A stretch of DNA of 57,091 nt, taken from positions 1 through 57,091 of the forward strand of contig NZ_JACJPY010000018.1 of the NCBI RefSeq assembly GCF_014696345.1, in the 5' to 3' direction. This document shows positions 27,514 to 36,879 of the stretch, piece after piece; the stretch's first letter is position 1; each line of letters begins with the position of its first letter. The DNA comes from Pseudanabaena cinerea FACHB-1277. GTDB taxonomy: Bacteria > Cyanobacteriota > Cyanobacteriia > Pseudanabaenales > Pseudanabaenaceae. Under the pieces are notes generated by a model. It was not told where the DNA came from. It saw nothing but the letters and a program-made list of their open reading frames with translations, and ran no database searches. The translations under genes were made by a program, and so were the position numbers.

Positions 27514-30036
27514 TTACTGCACATTCAAAGTTAGGCGCATTGTGCCTTTAAAGCTGGATGGCAAGACTACATTTTGCAGCGATCGCTTCAGCATTTCGAT
27601 CGCATTTTGATCCTGCAAGGTGGAATCCACATCATCAAAAATAACCTTGACCAGTCTGCCATTTTGCACCGTGATTTCAAAGACCACCTTGCCAGAGATG
27701 CCTGATGGCAGTTGCAGCGATCGCAATTGCTGGGCGATCGCCTGCTCTGCGGTAGTTAGATCACCAGTTAGCCCTGTAATGCTGACAATTTGAATTCGAG
27801 ATTGAGCATTGGTGGGTTTGGGCATTGATATTGGGCGCTGCGGCGCAGACTCGGCAGCAATATTGGCATCGGCAGATTCTTCTAAGCGGGACGAGCCTCT
27901 GGTTCTAATTGCAGAACGGGTGACGGCTCCCGATGTTGCGGGAGAGAGAGGCATTATGCCTCCCGTAGGCGGCGCAGCATAACTCACGGCTTTATCGGCG
28001 GTATTAGCCCCAAAAATGCCTTCATAGCTCACGCCCTCTGGCAGTTCCACAGGCACTTGTACCGTAATTTTGCCGCCATCAGGGTTGACGCGCACCTCTT
28101 CGCTGACTGCCACGAAAGCGGTATATTGCGACAGCAGGCGATAGTTGAGGGCAGTTTGGGTGACAGCATCAACCAGAGATTTGACTTCGCCGCCAAACAT
28201 TTGATTCATCAGGCTCTTGATCTTGGCGCGTCCCCAAAGTTGGGCAATACCAAGGTTAGAATTACTTTTGCCAAAATTCACATCGAGGGTCTGCTCATAG
28301 CGCTCGCCCCCTGCGGCAATACCTGTAATTTTTAGCTTGCCATTGGAGCGATCGCTTTTTCTGCCAAAGAGAACCAAAGGCTGCTCGGCAAATAGGTCAG
28401 GAATAATTTGAGGGTAAATTTCAGGAGCCGCGCCTTCACCTTGCCATTGCACCTGAATATTCGTCAGCACAGGGTTATTGATCTGACGGAAGAATTTTTC
28501 GGCGACTTCCGTAGTCGATTCATCCTGACGCACCACCTGCACCGTGCCGCGCCCAACTTCGGCGAGGCGTTCTAAAATATAGCGATTGACAGAACTGCCA
28601 ACCCCAAAACTATAGAGGCGATTTCCTGGTTTAAGGTTTTTCTGCACGGCAGCGATCACTTCATTGTCATTGCCAATATAACCATCGGTAATCAGCACCA
28701 CCGATCGCAGTCTGCCATCCCGCGCCGCAGGAAATTTGTTCACAGCATTGATCCCATTCATCAATTCAGTACCGCCATTAGCATCAAGGTTATTGATGTA
28801 AGAGAGCGCCTTTTGACGGTTGCTGGCGGTATTCGCTAAAGGGGTGCTAGACAACTGACGGGTGGTGCTAGCAAAGTCAATGATTGTGAAGGTATCATTG
28901 GGATTCAGTCCATTGATGAAGCGGCGCATGAGTTCCTTCGATTTAACAATGGGATCGCCACTTTGAGAACCCGAAGTATCCATCAAAAAGACCACATCCT
29001 TCGGCACAATTTCATCGGCGCGATAGGTCACCGCAGGAATTACATAACTAGCAAAATGTGCGCCCTGATCAGTTTCCGTGGTCAGTACTGTGGGTTGGGT
29101 GCGATCGCCACTGACCTGATAGCGCAGGATTAAATCCTTATTGGGAATGTTATCCCCTGCGGCGAGTTGCAGGGCGATCGCCTCCCCTTGATTACGCACA
29201 TTGAGACGGTGGGAAGTGGAATAAAGATTGCGAATGGGAATACCTGCCTCAATCTGCAAACTTACCTTAATATCATTGCCCGATCGCGTTGATGGCTTGA
29301 CCACAGGCGGATTAATGCGCGAAGCATCGGGAACCTGCATGGTATCTCCCTGCGGATCGATCGCCGATCCCGGAATATAGCGGGGTCCCACGACCATCGG
29401 GAAGACAAATTCATAATCCCCTTTCTCAAACTTCAGGCTTTCGGTGTAGCGAATTGTGACTTTAATCTGTTCCCCCGGCTTAATATTGGCAAGAGACTGG
29501 GTAAAAATATTGTCTCGCTCCTGCTCTAGCAAGCCTGCGGTGCGTCCTTGCTGGCGGGCGCGTTCATAGATTTCTTTAGCTTCTTCCCGCTTTTTGATGT
29601 CCCCCTTGATAATGCGATCGCCGATCTGAATTTCCATATCATCCACCGCCGCCTGATCGGGCAGTGGAAATACATAAATCGCTTCTAGGGGCTTGTCATA
29701 GGGATTTTGAAAGGTTTGGGTCACTTCCACCCTTGCAATATTTCCCGAAATTTTGCCCTTAACATCGGTATTAGTCAGGGTAAAAGCTTCACGGCGCTTA
29801 GGATCTTGGGCATAGAGTCCACCTGTGGGGCGTTCTTTGGGGGGGGAAGCGCGGCGATCGCTGACGGGTTCGATGATGCCATTGGGGACGGTGCTGCTAG
29901 AAATGACCATAGGGCTATTTGTGAAGTTATTAGGTACATCTGATGGATTAGACTGGGCAAGGGTGCGGTGGGCGACTAATCCTGCAACGGCGATCGCCAT
30001 AGGAATCGCAATATAAACGGGCTTAATGAATTTCAT
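27514..30036 (-). CDS. VIT and von Willebrand A domain protein
   Basis: 840 residues. Signal-anchor at residues 8-28, VIT domain (about 75-205), a beta domain, then a vWA domain (about 335-510) with MIDAS residues in MDTSGSQSG (DxSxS). The last 90 residues resemble the AgmX/TonB-like C-terminal module that ends in a beta strand. Family members are exported or membrane-anchored and bind ligands through a metal ion; inter-alpha-trypsin-inhibitor-like proteins are the eukaryotic relatives. The exact role in cyanobacteria is unknown. Monocistronic. Confidence 0.85.
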   Translation of the reverse strand: MKFIKPVYIAIPMAIAVAGLVAHRTLAQSNPSDVPNNFTNSPMVISSSTVPNGIIEPVSDRRASPPKERPTGGLYAQDPKRREAFTLTNTDVKGKISGNIARVEVTQTFQNPYDKPLEAIYVFPLPDQAAVDDMEIQIGDRIIKGDIKKREEAKEIYERARQQGRTAGLLEQERDNIFTQSLANIKPGEQIKVTIRYTESLKFEKGDYEFVFPMVVGPRYIPGSAIDPQGDTMQVPDASRINPPVVKPSTRSGNDIKVSLQIEAGIPIRNLYSTSHRLNVRNQGEAIALQLAAGDNIPNKDLILRYQVSGDRTQPTVLTTETDQGAHFASYVIPAVTYRADEIVPKDVVFLMDTSGSQSGDPIVKSKELMRRFINGLNPNDTFTIIDFASTTRQLSSTPLANTASNRQKALSYINNLDANGGTELMNGINAVNKFPAARDGRLRSVVLITDGYIGNDNEVIAAVQKNLKPGNRLYSFGVGSSVNRYILERLAEVGRGTVQVVRQDESTTEVAEKFFRQINNPVLTNIQVQWQGEGAAPEIYPQIIPDLFAEQPLVLFGRKSDRSNGKLKITGIAAGGERYEQTLDVNFGKSNSNLGIAQLWGRAKIKSLMNQMFGGEVKSLVDAVTQTALNYRLLSQYTAFVAVSEEVRVNPDGGKITVQVPVELPEGVSYEGIFGANTADKAVSYAAPPTGGIMPLSPATSGAVTRSAIRTRGSSRLEESADANIAAESAPQRPISMPKPTNAQSRIQIVSITGLTGDLTTAEQAIAQQLRSLQLPSGISGKVVFEITVQNGRLVKVIFDDVDSTLQDQNAIEMLKRSLQNVVLPSSFKGTMRLTLNVQ

Positions 30037-30217
30037 AGCTATCGATCCTCAATTTGCAAATTTGCAACTACTCCTCATACCAAATCCAATGCAGATTTTT
30101 AACTGAAGAAACGGCTACGCCACTGCTTGGGGTTGGTATAATTTCCTAGCCTTCAGTCTGACATCAATCTTGAAGGGCGATCATCTAGTTGCATTTTTGG
30201 TAACAACAACTCGCAAC

Positions 30218-31957
30218 CTAAATCATCGGTAACTTTAAATGGGAAGGAAACTCTGCACCATAAAAAATCTGTTGGGTGGCTTCAACAAAATCTGTCACCC
30301 TCGCTGTTGACGGCGACCTTTGCGTATTACTATGGCGCTCGATCAGTGGAAAGGCAGCACTAGCGATCGCCACGCCTAACCGATGTCCTTTGGCAAAGTT
30401 TTGACAAGTGGGACGCAATTTGATGTTGTATTCATAGACCTGATCGGACTCCAGCCATGCGGGGCTGATCCATGAATTACGAAATTTAGCCCGTAATACC
30501 CCCATCGATACCAGCATTTGTCTACCATCGGGATAGATATCTAAAAGCTTGATTACCCAATCTGTATCGGGAGCGGTACTGGCGGCATAAAGTATAAATT
30601 CAGGAATACCCGCGATCGCCAAATCCGCTTCTAAAACTTGGCTTTGATATACCAATACATCCCAACGTTGATGCACCTTGCGCTGATCGTAAAATCCATA
30701 AGCAGTCGCAGGATTAGGATTGCGGGGATCGTAGACGTAGGTATCGGGGATTGGTAATTCGTAATTCGTAATTCGTAATTCGTAATTCGTAATTCGTAAT
30801 TCGTAATTCGTAATTCGTAATTGAGTGATTAATTGCTTGTGAGAATCCAAATAAAAATTTTGGAATTGCAGGTCTGGCTGGTTTGGTGCGGGAAATGTGG
30901 ATGCTTCTAGCCATTGATTTTTACCCATGAGGAACATCTGGACAGGGGCGCGATCGCTGATGCCGTTGTCGATGTCCTTTAGCCAAAAGTCGAACCAATC
31001 TATTTGCAGGCGATCAATTTGGGAAATGGCGGCTTCCCCAAAGTCCAATTCGCCGACCTGCGGCAACCAAGGTAAATGTTGCCAAGGCGCAACGATCAAG
31101 TGCTGGGGCTTGGCGGTGGCGCTTTTTGCATGGAGATAACTATTGATCGTGGCTTCGATGAATAGATCTGCCCAGCCAGCAATGTGCAGGGCGGGGATAT
31201 CGTAGCGATCAAAATAACTAAGGGGATTGAGCTTTTGCCAATATTCAGCATTGGCAGTTTGGTTGCCAATCCAATCAAAAAAGAACTGCCCAAATTTGCC
31301 AAAGTCTTGACCCTTAAAAATTTCAATGGCATTGAGGGGAGCAGATTCCAGCCATTTGGCAACATCTTTTTGCGCGGCAAATAATGCTGTGGCTTGGGGT
31401 TCACGTTTGAGATACCAAGCGCGATTCTGTGCCAATTGCAATGCCCAAGTCAGGTCAAAGTCAAGGCAAACAGCGCCACCAAAATAGAACCAACCATGAT
31501 AGAAATCTACGGTTGCCATCGCTGGGCAAATTGTAATTAGTCCCTGTGGTTGCTTGACGGCTGCCTGAAACTGGGTTACGCCCTGATAGGAAAATCCATA
31601 CATTCCCACCTTACCATTGCTGCCCTCTAGTTCCTTCGCGCACCATTCCACCGTATCAAAGCCATCGTTATATTCATTGACAAATGGATAGAATTCCCCT
31701 GCGGCTGTGCCACAACCGCGCACATCTTGAATAACCACGATGTAACCTTGGTGGGCATACCAACTAGGATGGGCGTAGGTGCAGCTTGAGGCGATCGCCC
31801 GACCATAGGGCAGACGCATCAGCAATACGGGCAGAGCAGTATCAACTCCCTTGGGGCGATAGATGTCGGCGGTTAGCTCAATGCCATCGCGCATCGGGAT
31901 TTTGACCTGACGCTGTACTGTCACATGGGTATGGAAGGCGGTTAATTTTGGAGCCAT
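30218..31957 (-). CDS. CocE/NonD (X-Pro dipeptidyl peptidase-like) hydrolase
   Basis: 579 residues. S15-type alpha/beta hydrolase with nucleophile Ser123 in GFSYQG, the upstream QDVRGCG oxyanion motif, and a C-terminal jelly-roll domain (about 400-570). Such enzymes cleave acyl esters, amides or X-Pro peptides; the substrate here is unknown. Between the two domains (about 378-401) a heptanucleotide repeat array adds three rounds of the heptapeptide ELRITNY. The rest of the protein is normal, so the insert is presumably a tolerated surface loop. No signal peptide. Confidence 0.85.
   Translation of the reverse strand: MAPKLTAFHTHVTVQRQVKIPMRDGIELTADIYRPKGVDTALPVLLMRLPYGRAIASSCTYAHPSWYAHQGYIVVIQDVRGCGTAAGEFYPFVNEYNDGFDTVEWCAKELEGSNGKVGMYGFSYQGVTQFQAAVKQPQGLITICPAMATVDFYHGWFYFGGAVCLDFDLTWALQLAQNRAWYLKREPQATALFAAQKDVAKWLESAPLNAIEIFKGQDFGKFGQFFFDWIGNQTANAEYWQKLNPLSYFDRYDIPALHIAGWADLFIEATINSYLHAKSATAKPQHLIVAPWQHLPWLPQVGELDFGEAAISQIDRLQIDWFDFWLKDIDNGISDRAPVQMFLMGKNQWLEASTFPAPNQPDLQFQNFYLDSHKQLITQLRITNYELRITNYELRITNYELPIPDTYVYDPRNPNPATAYGFYDQRKVHQRWDVLVYQSQVLEADLAIAGIPEFILYAASTAPDTDWVIKLLDIYPDGRQMLVSMGVLRAKFRNSWISPAWLESDQVYEYNIKLRPTCQNFAKGHRLGVAIASAAFPLIERHSNTQRSPSTARVTDFVEATQQIFYGAEFPSHLKLPMI
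30754..30823. repeat. In-frame heptanucleotide STRR inside a gene
   Basis: Nine perfect copies of GTAATTC (30754-30816) and a tenth ending in G. Nine units are 63 bases, so the frame is kept; a gain or loss of one or two units would shift it. The heptamer has no stop in any frame and encodes the same cyclic heptapeptide in all three. Confidence 0.95.
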
Positions 31958-31978
31958 GAAAACTGTTTATTCTTGTGT

Positions 31979-32161
31979 TTATTCTTGCCAATCGGGAAAG
32001 GTCTTCCGCAAATCAATAAATAAATCATCAAGTTCTTCTAAAGCTTGAATGACATCAATCCGCAAGCTTCCTAAGTTTTCTTTGAGGGATAGTTGCAATA
32101 GAAGTTCTCGTTTAGAAGCGATCGCGACGAATCTAGTTTTTAAGGATTCAGGGGTGGACAT
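31979..32161 (-). CDS. Conserved-looking small helical protein (60 aa)
   Basis: Helical, mixed-charge protein ending in DLRKTFPDWQE; no membrane segment. It lies 21 bases upstream of the hydrolase gene on the same strand and may be cotranscribed. The amino-acid pattern looks like real coding sequence, but I recognise no named family. Confidence 0.5.
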   Translation of the reverse strand: MSTPESLKTRFVAIASKRELLLQLSLKENLGSLRIDVIQALEELDDLFIDLRKTFPDWQE

Positions 32162-32267
32162 AGGGTTAAATTTGAGGAATTGGGATTAAAGAAGGGAACA
32201 ATAAATTAGTTTTAATTCCCCCTCTCTCTTAACGCTACGTTGTCCACATAATTCTGTCTACGATTCA

Positions 32268-32352
32268 AGGCTTCGATCCCCCCCAGCCCCCCTTGTAAAG
32301 GGGGGAGAATTTTCTTCTTCCCACTTTACAAGGGGGATTGAGGGGGATCATT
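32268..32352. repeat. Dispersed C/G-tract palindromic repeat, copy 2
   Basis: GATCCCCCCCAGCCCCCCTTG and AAAGGGGGGAG face CTTTACAAGGGGGATTGAGGGGGATC, with AATTTTCTTCTTCC in the middle as in copy 1 (18330-18360, inverted). It occupies the 360-base gap before the amidohydrolase; nothing else is seen there. Confidence 0.7.
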
Positions 32353-32525
32353 AGTAACTCGTGCTATAGATAATAACTTGTGAATACAATGCAATTTAAT
32401 CAGAGAGGAGGCTGGTTGCTGAGGGCGGCATCTAGCGACCCTGTGGAGATTGTTATATTAGAAATAGTTCTAATCTCAACCAATCTCAGCATCCATCTTA
32501 CCGCAATTGCCAAGCAAACAAACCT

Positions 32526-33779
32526 ATGACCTTTGCCACTACCATTTCCCCCACCCATACGGATTTTCAAATTCGCGAAGATATCCGTGAGCTGCAACCT
32601 AGCCTAGTGCAATGGCGGCGTAGCTTTCACCAGTTTCCCGAAATCGGCTTTAAAGAACATCGCACCGCCAGCGCGATCGCCGAAAAACTCACCGCATGGG
32701 GCATCCCGCACCAAACAGGCATCGCCGAAACGGGCATAGTCGCGATGATTACGGGGACAAAAGCAATTAATGGGGCGGTTAATGGCGCGGTTAATGGCAG
32801 ATGCAGGGGTAAGGTCTTGGCGATCCGTGCGGACATGGACGCGCTGCCCATTCAAGAAGAAAATATCGTTAGTTACAAATCGCAAATCGAGCGGATGATG
32901 CACGCCTGCGGCCATGACGGACATACCGCGATCGCCCTCGGCACTGCCAAATATCTCTGGGAACATCGCGCTGATTTTAATGGCACTGTCAAAATAATTT
33001 TTCAACCCGCCGAAGAAGGACCTGGGGGCGCAAAGCCGATGATCGCCGCAGGGGTACTAGAAAACCCGCAGGTTGACGCACTGATCGGTTTACATCTATG
33101 GAATAATATGCCCCTCGGCACGGTGGGTGTGCGTAGTGGGGCATTGATGGCAGCAACGGAACTTTTTCATTGCCAAATTATCGGTAGGGGCGGACATGGC
33201 GCACTGCCCCATCAAACCATTGATTCTATTTTAGTGGCGGCGCAGGTAGTCAATGCCATTCATACCATTGTCTCCCGCAATATTAGCCCCCTCGAATCGG
33301 CGGTAATTAGTATTGGTGAATTTCATGCGGGTTCTGCCACGAATATTATTGCCAATTCGGCGCGGCTCAGTGGTACGGTGCGTTATTTTGAACCTGAAGT
33401 CGGTGCAAAATTAGCCTCTCGATTGGAAGAGGCGATCGCTGGTGTCTGCGCGGCTCATGGGGCAACCTATGAATTGCAATATACTAAGCTCTATCCTGCG
33501 GTGATTAACGATCCTGCGATCGCTGATTTAGTGCGTTCCGTTGCCGCCACCGTCATCGAAACACCCGCAGGTATCGTGCCTGAATGCCGCACTATGGGCG
33601 GCGAAGATGTCTCCTTCTTTTTAGAAGCTGTGCCAGGATGTTATTTTTTCCTTGGTTCTGCCAATCCCGACAAGGGCTTAGCCTATCCCCATCACCATCC
33701 CCGTTTTGATTTTGATGAGACTGCCCTCGCCACAGGGGTGGAGATATTCGTGCGTTGTGTGGAGAAATTTTTGGCATAA
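32526..33779 (+). CDS. M20D amidohydrolase (IAA-amino acid hydrolase/hippuricase-like)
   Basis: 417 residues. Metal site residues: Cys128 and His130 in HACGHDGHT, the Glu pair in AEEGPGGA (about 162), the HLW motif His (about 190) and the late His in GGEDVSFF/PHHHPRFD. The central lid domain is present. Members release acyl or amino acids from N-acyl amides; in cyanobacteria the substrate is not established. An exact short duplication (GAVNGAVNG, about residues 83-91) sits in a loop before the metal site. Confidence 0.92.
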   Translation: MTFATTISPTHTDFQIREDIRELQPSLVQWRRSFHQFPEIGFKEHRTASAIAEKLTAWGIPHQTGIAETGIVAMITGTKAINGAVNGAVNGRCRGKVLAIRADMDALPIQEENIVSYKSQIERMMHACGHDGHTAIALGTAKYLWEHRADFNGTVKIIFQPAEEGPGGAKPMIAAGVLENPQVDALIGLHLWNNMPLGTVGVRSGALMAATELFHCQIIGRGGHGALPHQTIDSILVAAQVVNAIHTIVSRNISPLESAVISIGEFHAGSATNIIANSARLSGTVRYFEPEVGAKLASRLEEAIAGVCAAHGATYELQYTKLYPAVINDPAIADLVRSVAATVIETPAGIVPECRTMGGEDVSFFLEAVPGCYFFLGSANPDKGLAYPHHHPRFDFDETALATGVEIFVRCVEKFLA

Positions 33780-33788
33780 AGTCATTAG

Positions 33789-33812
33789 GAGCGGCAAAGC
33801 CGCTCTTAATCT
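33789..33812. terminator. Short hairpin between convergent genes
   Basis: AGCGGC, AAA loop, GCCGCT, then TTAATCTTTAT; placed between the amidohydrolase and the Rieske gene. Confidence 0.55.
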
Positions 33813-34178
33813 TTATACTTCTACAAACAAATCTGAGCCTTCTTGGGAGACCGTAAAGCTCTTGACATCAGTGGGAGCCTTGCCCATCGCGATCGCCTTT
33901 TTAGCGAAATCTGGCATAGGGATACCCACAAAGGAATCCACCCATTCGGTACTTTTGCCAGTGCAAACTTCAAACTTAGAACCATGAAATGGGCAGGTAA
34001 TCACGCCATTCTCAAACTTGCCCTTAGCAAGGGGCAGTCCGAAGTGAGGGCATTTATTGGCGATCGCGCAATATTTATCGCCCACCTTGGCAACGATTAG
34101 CGATTGACCGTTAGCGCTAGTTTTCAACACTTTATCAGCGCTCACATCGGCTGTAGCAGCAATTTTGACCTTAGCCAT
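33813..34178 (-). CDS. Rieske [2Fe-2S] ferredoxin-like protein
   Basis: 121 residues from the ATG at 34178; the frame runs on upstream to 34208, but that extension does not look like family sequence. Rieske cluster ligands are CPHFG and CPFHGSKF. There is no membrane helix and no fused oxygenase domain, so this is a soluble ferredoxin or nitrite reductase small subunit-like carrier. The C-terminal part completes the Rieske fold. Its partner is not adjacent. Confidence 0.9.
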   Translation of the reverse strand: MAKVKIAATADVSADKVLKTSANGQSLIVAKVGDKYCAIANKCPHFGLPLAKGKFENGVITCPFHGSKFEVCTGKSTEWVDSFVGIPMPDFAKKAIAMGKAPTDVKSFTVSQEGSDLFVEV

Positions 34179-34452
34179 TTTGCAAAAATCCTCATTAAAC
34201 ATAATCAATGACTACCAAATAATACAGGATCGAAAATGTTTGCATCGGCTAAAGCAGATCATTGACATCAAAATCAAGCTAAAGACATATTAAGTAAAAG
34301 TACTCGGTTAAGCTAAGCTGAGCCGAATGCCAAAAGGTAAGGATCAAAATTACCAATTTTTCTTGGCGATCGCCGATAAATGCTGGCAGTCACTAAAAAT
34401 CAGGAATCTGAGGCATTACAGTTTTACATTACAGTTTTATTCTATTTTTTTA

Positions 34453-35139
34453 ATGACCATCTTAAATCTTCTCAAAACTTCTCCAGTTACTAAACAGTCA
34501 GGGCATCCCCTCAAAATCACTGCCTTTGGCGATAGCCTCGTCTATGGCTATGGCGACCCTCTGCATGGCGGTTGGGCAGAGCTATTGCGGCGGCGCTGGA
34601 TGGGATCTGCCAATGGACATATTCTCTATAACTTGGGCGTGAGAGGAGATACTACGGCACAGGTCAATCAAAGGCTAGAGCAGGAATTTCTATGGCGCGG
34701 TGAACTACGTAATCGTGTGCCAGACCTATTGATTTTGGCGGTTGGCGTGAATGACTCGCCGAGGTTGGGCAAGCGTGACAGCAAAAGCATGACCACCTTC
34801 GATCGCTTTACCCTAGAGATGGCGAATCTATTGGACAAAGCCCAACGTCTCTGCCCCGTGATATTTGTGGGTATGGTTCCTGTGGATGAATCGAAAATGC
34901 CATTTCTCGATTGCTTCTATTTCAACCATGATGATCAATTTCGCTATAAAGAATTCACCAAGTCTGCTTGCCAATCCCGCGATATTCCCTACCTAGATTT
35001 ATTTGATCTCTGGCAAAGTCGCGGTGCTGATTGGTGCAGCGATCGCCTCTGCGACGACGGCTTACATCCCAATTCCGATGGCTATCGTTCCATTTACGAA
35101 GATATCTGCCAATGGCAACCGATGATGCAGTTGCAGTAA
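34453..35139 (+). CDS. SGNH/GDSL-type esterase
   Basis: 228 residues from ATG 34453; the frame extends to 34327, but the extra N-terminus is low-complexity and lies upstream of the family domain. Block I GDSLVYG (Ser), block II Gly in LGVRGDT, block III GVND, and block V DGLHPNSDG (Asp and His) complete the catalytic set. No signal peptide. Probably hydrolyses an acyl or acetyl ester, in the TesA/lysophospholipase L1 group. Confidence 0.88.
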   Translation: MTILNLLKTSPVTKQSGHPLKITAFGDSLVYGYGDPLHGGWAELLRRRWMGSANGHILYNLGVRGDTTAQVNQRLEQEFLWRGELRNRVPDLLILAVGVNDSPRLGKRDSKSMTTFDRFTLEMANLLDKAQRLCPVIFVGMVPVDESKMPFLDCFYFNHDDQFRYKEFTKSACQSRDIPYLDLFDLWQSRGADWCSDRLCDDGLHPNSDGYRSIYEDICQWQPMMQLQ

Positions 35140-35267
35140 TGGAACTGACAATTACAGTCTCGTGGGGCTTGATGTATAGAAATTTTTTTTAGTTTGACAA
35201 ATTGCTACTTATAGGCAATCATAGTAAAGCCTATAAATTAAGCGGTTAAGTTTGATTTGTTTGCAAA

Positions 35268-35340
35268 GGGGCTATAGCGCAGTTGGTAGCGCATCTCAAT
35301 GGCATTGAGAGGGCCAGCGGTTCGAATCCGCTTAGCTCCA
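35268..35340 (+). tRNA. tRNA-Ala(GGC)
   Basis: Cloverleaf: acceptor GGGGCTA/TAGCTCC with the G3-U70 wobble pair that identifies alanine tRNAs, anticodon arm TCTCA ATGGCAT TGAGA (anticodon GGC), T arm AGCGG TTCGAAT CCGCT, discriminator A. CCA is not encoded. A hairpin terminator follows. Confidence 0.95.
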
Positions 35341-35348
35341 TTTACATA

Positions 35349-35393
35349 TGATTTGTATGATTTGCGGCGCGTAGCGCCGCAAATCATACATTT
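35349..35393 (+). terminator. Hairpin terminator after tRNA-Ala
   Basis: TGTATGATTTGCGGCGC, GTA loop, then GCGCCGCAAATCATACA and TTTGTTTT. Confidence 0.8.
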
Positions 35394-35406
35394 GTTTTGA
35401 TACACC

Positions 35407-36864
35407 ATGCCTCAACTTATGTCTGGCTCTCTAGCCGCGATCGCTGTATGGTTAGCGATCGCCCCTGCACCGCCCGTCACTAAGGCACAAGCCCCACCAA
35501 TTCGCACCTATCAGCCCAAGGCAACAGAAAACGCCCGTCAGTTGCAGGTGCTAGATCAACAACAAAAGGCTGCCGCCCATCGCTTCGATTTGGCAAAATA
35601 TCCCATTAGCGATCGCCACCTCACCCATTGGCAAGAGTCATTATGGGCGATCGGTGTACTTACCCCCAGTCAGCCCTATGTCTTTACCGCGTTAGACAAT
35701 GTGCTGCGGCTAACCACAGCGCCCAACCTCAGCGATCCCCAAAAAGCGATCGTTGACACTGCTATGCAGGTTAGTACTCAGCTTTATACCCTAAAGCCTG
35801 CGGTCTATGGCAAGCTCAAACAAAATTTTGTCAATACCATCAACCTCAGCAATGATCCCCAGTGGGTGGCAATTTCTTTACTGGCGCTTTCCAAGTCTGC
35901 CAGTTATCCCTTAGAAATTTATCCCTTAGAAACAAATGCCAATGATCCCCAACCCGCCGATCCATTAGTCAATCCGAAGCCTAGCCAAAAGTCTAATCAA
36001 AAACTAGTCCAAACCCTGATTGCCAAGGTTAAGCAACGCTTTCCCCAATGGTCACAAGACCCGCACCTCCGCACCACGATCCAAAATCTCCAAAGTACGC
36101 CTCCCGCCAATACCCCCAATTTGCAAGATTTATTAACATGGCAGGTCGCCCCCAATCAGCCGCATCTATACGTATTTTGTCGCCCTAACCGCGATGTTTT
36201 ATGTACCACTGTCCTAAAGGATGGCAATGGCAAATTTGTCAAGAACGCAGCTAAGCAACTATGGTCAGCGCCATTATTACTTCAGTCACTGCATAACCTT
36301 GATTGGAACTTTACCAACGGACGCACGCCCCAAGGCTTGTATCGTATGGAGGGCATCTCCCGCCAGCCCGATGATGAGGTGTTCCATGCCTATGGACAGT
36401 TTTCCCTAGTAAATCTATTTCTGCCCTTTGAGGATGGGGTAAATAGTTTCTTGCCATCACAAAAAGGCAAATTTACAGGCAGTCTCAAGGATTATCAAAT
36501 GCTATTGCCCCCATCTTGGCGCAGCTATGCCCCACTGCAACAGGCTTATTGGGCAGGAAATATGGGGCGATCGCTGTTTCGGATTCATGGCAGTGGGGCA
36601 GCGCTCGACTTTTTTGGCAGCAAACCCGCCGTTGTTAATCCTCAAAATTTTGACTGGAACCCCACCTTGGGCTGCCTATCGGCGATCGAGCTTTACGATC
36701 AACGCGGCAATTTGCTAAAGGCGGATATGCCGAAAATATTAGATGCCCTTAATACCGTTGGCAGGGGCAAAATTGAAGGCTATTTAATCGTTGTCGATAT
36801 TCCTGATCCAACGGCACAGGATCAAGCGATCCCCCTTACAGAAATAGCCAAATATATCGATTAG
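35407..36864 (+). CDS. Exported protein with L,D-transpeptidase-like C-terminus
   Basis: 485 residues. Signal peptide about 1-28 (ending near TKAQA). The N-terminal 280 residues are helical and Pro/Gln-rich with no family recognised. In the last 130 residues, His394 in RIHGSG and Cys423 in TLGCLSA are spaced as in the YkuD catalytic motif HG...SHGC, but the second His of SHGC is Leu here. It may be an L,D-transpeptidase variant that cross-links or trims peptidoglycan, or a catalytically altered relative. It follows tRNA-Ala and stands alone. Confidence 0.65.
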   Translation: MPQLMSGSLAAIAVWLAIAPAPPVTKAQAPPIRTYQPKATENARQLQVLDQQQKAAAHRFDLAKYPISDRHLTHWQESLWAIGVLTPSQPYVFTALDNVLRLTTAPNLSDPQKAIVDTAMQVSTQLYTLKPAVYGKLKQNFVNTINLSNDPQWVAISLLALSKSASYPLEIYPLETNANDPQPADPLVNPKPSQKSNQKLVQTLIAKVKQRFPQWSQDPHLRTTIQNLQSTPPANTPNLQDLLTWQVAPNQPHLYVFCRPNRDVLCTTVLKDGNGKFVKNAAKQLWSAPLLLQSLHNLDWNFTNGRTPQGLYRMEGISRQPDDEVFHAYGQFSLVNLFLPFEDGVNSFLPSQKGKFTGSLKDYQMLLPPSWRSYAPLQQAYWAGNMGRSLFRIHGSGAALDFFGSKPAVVNPQNFDWNPTLGCLSAIELYDQRGNLLKADMPKILDALNTVGRGKIEGYLIVVDIPDPTAQDQAIPLTEIAKYID

Positions 36865-36879
36865 GGTTGCGCGGCAATC

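Noticed and set aside
30754-30823. CRISPR array or minisatellite with spacers
   Set aside because: Units are directly adjacent heptamers with no spacer; this is an STRR.
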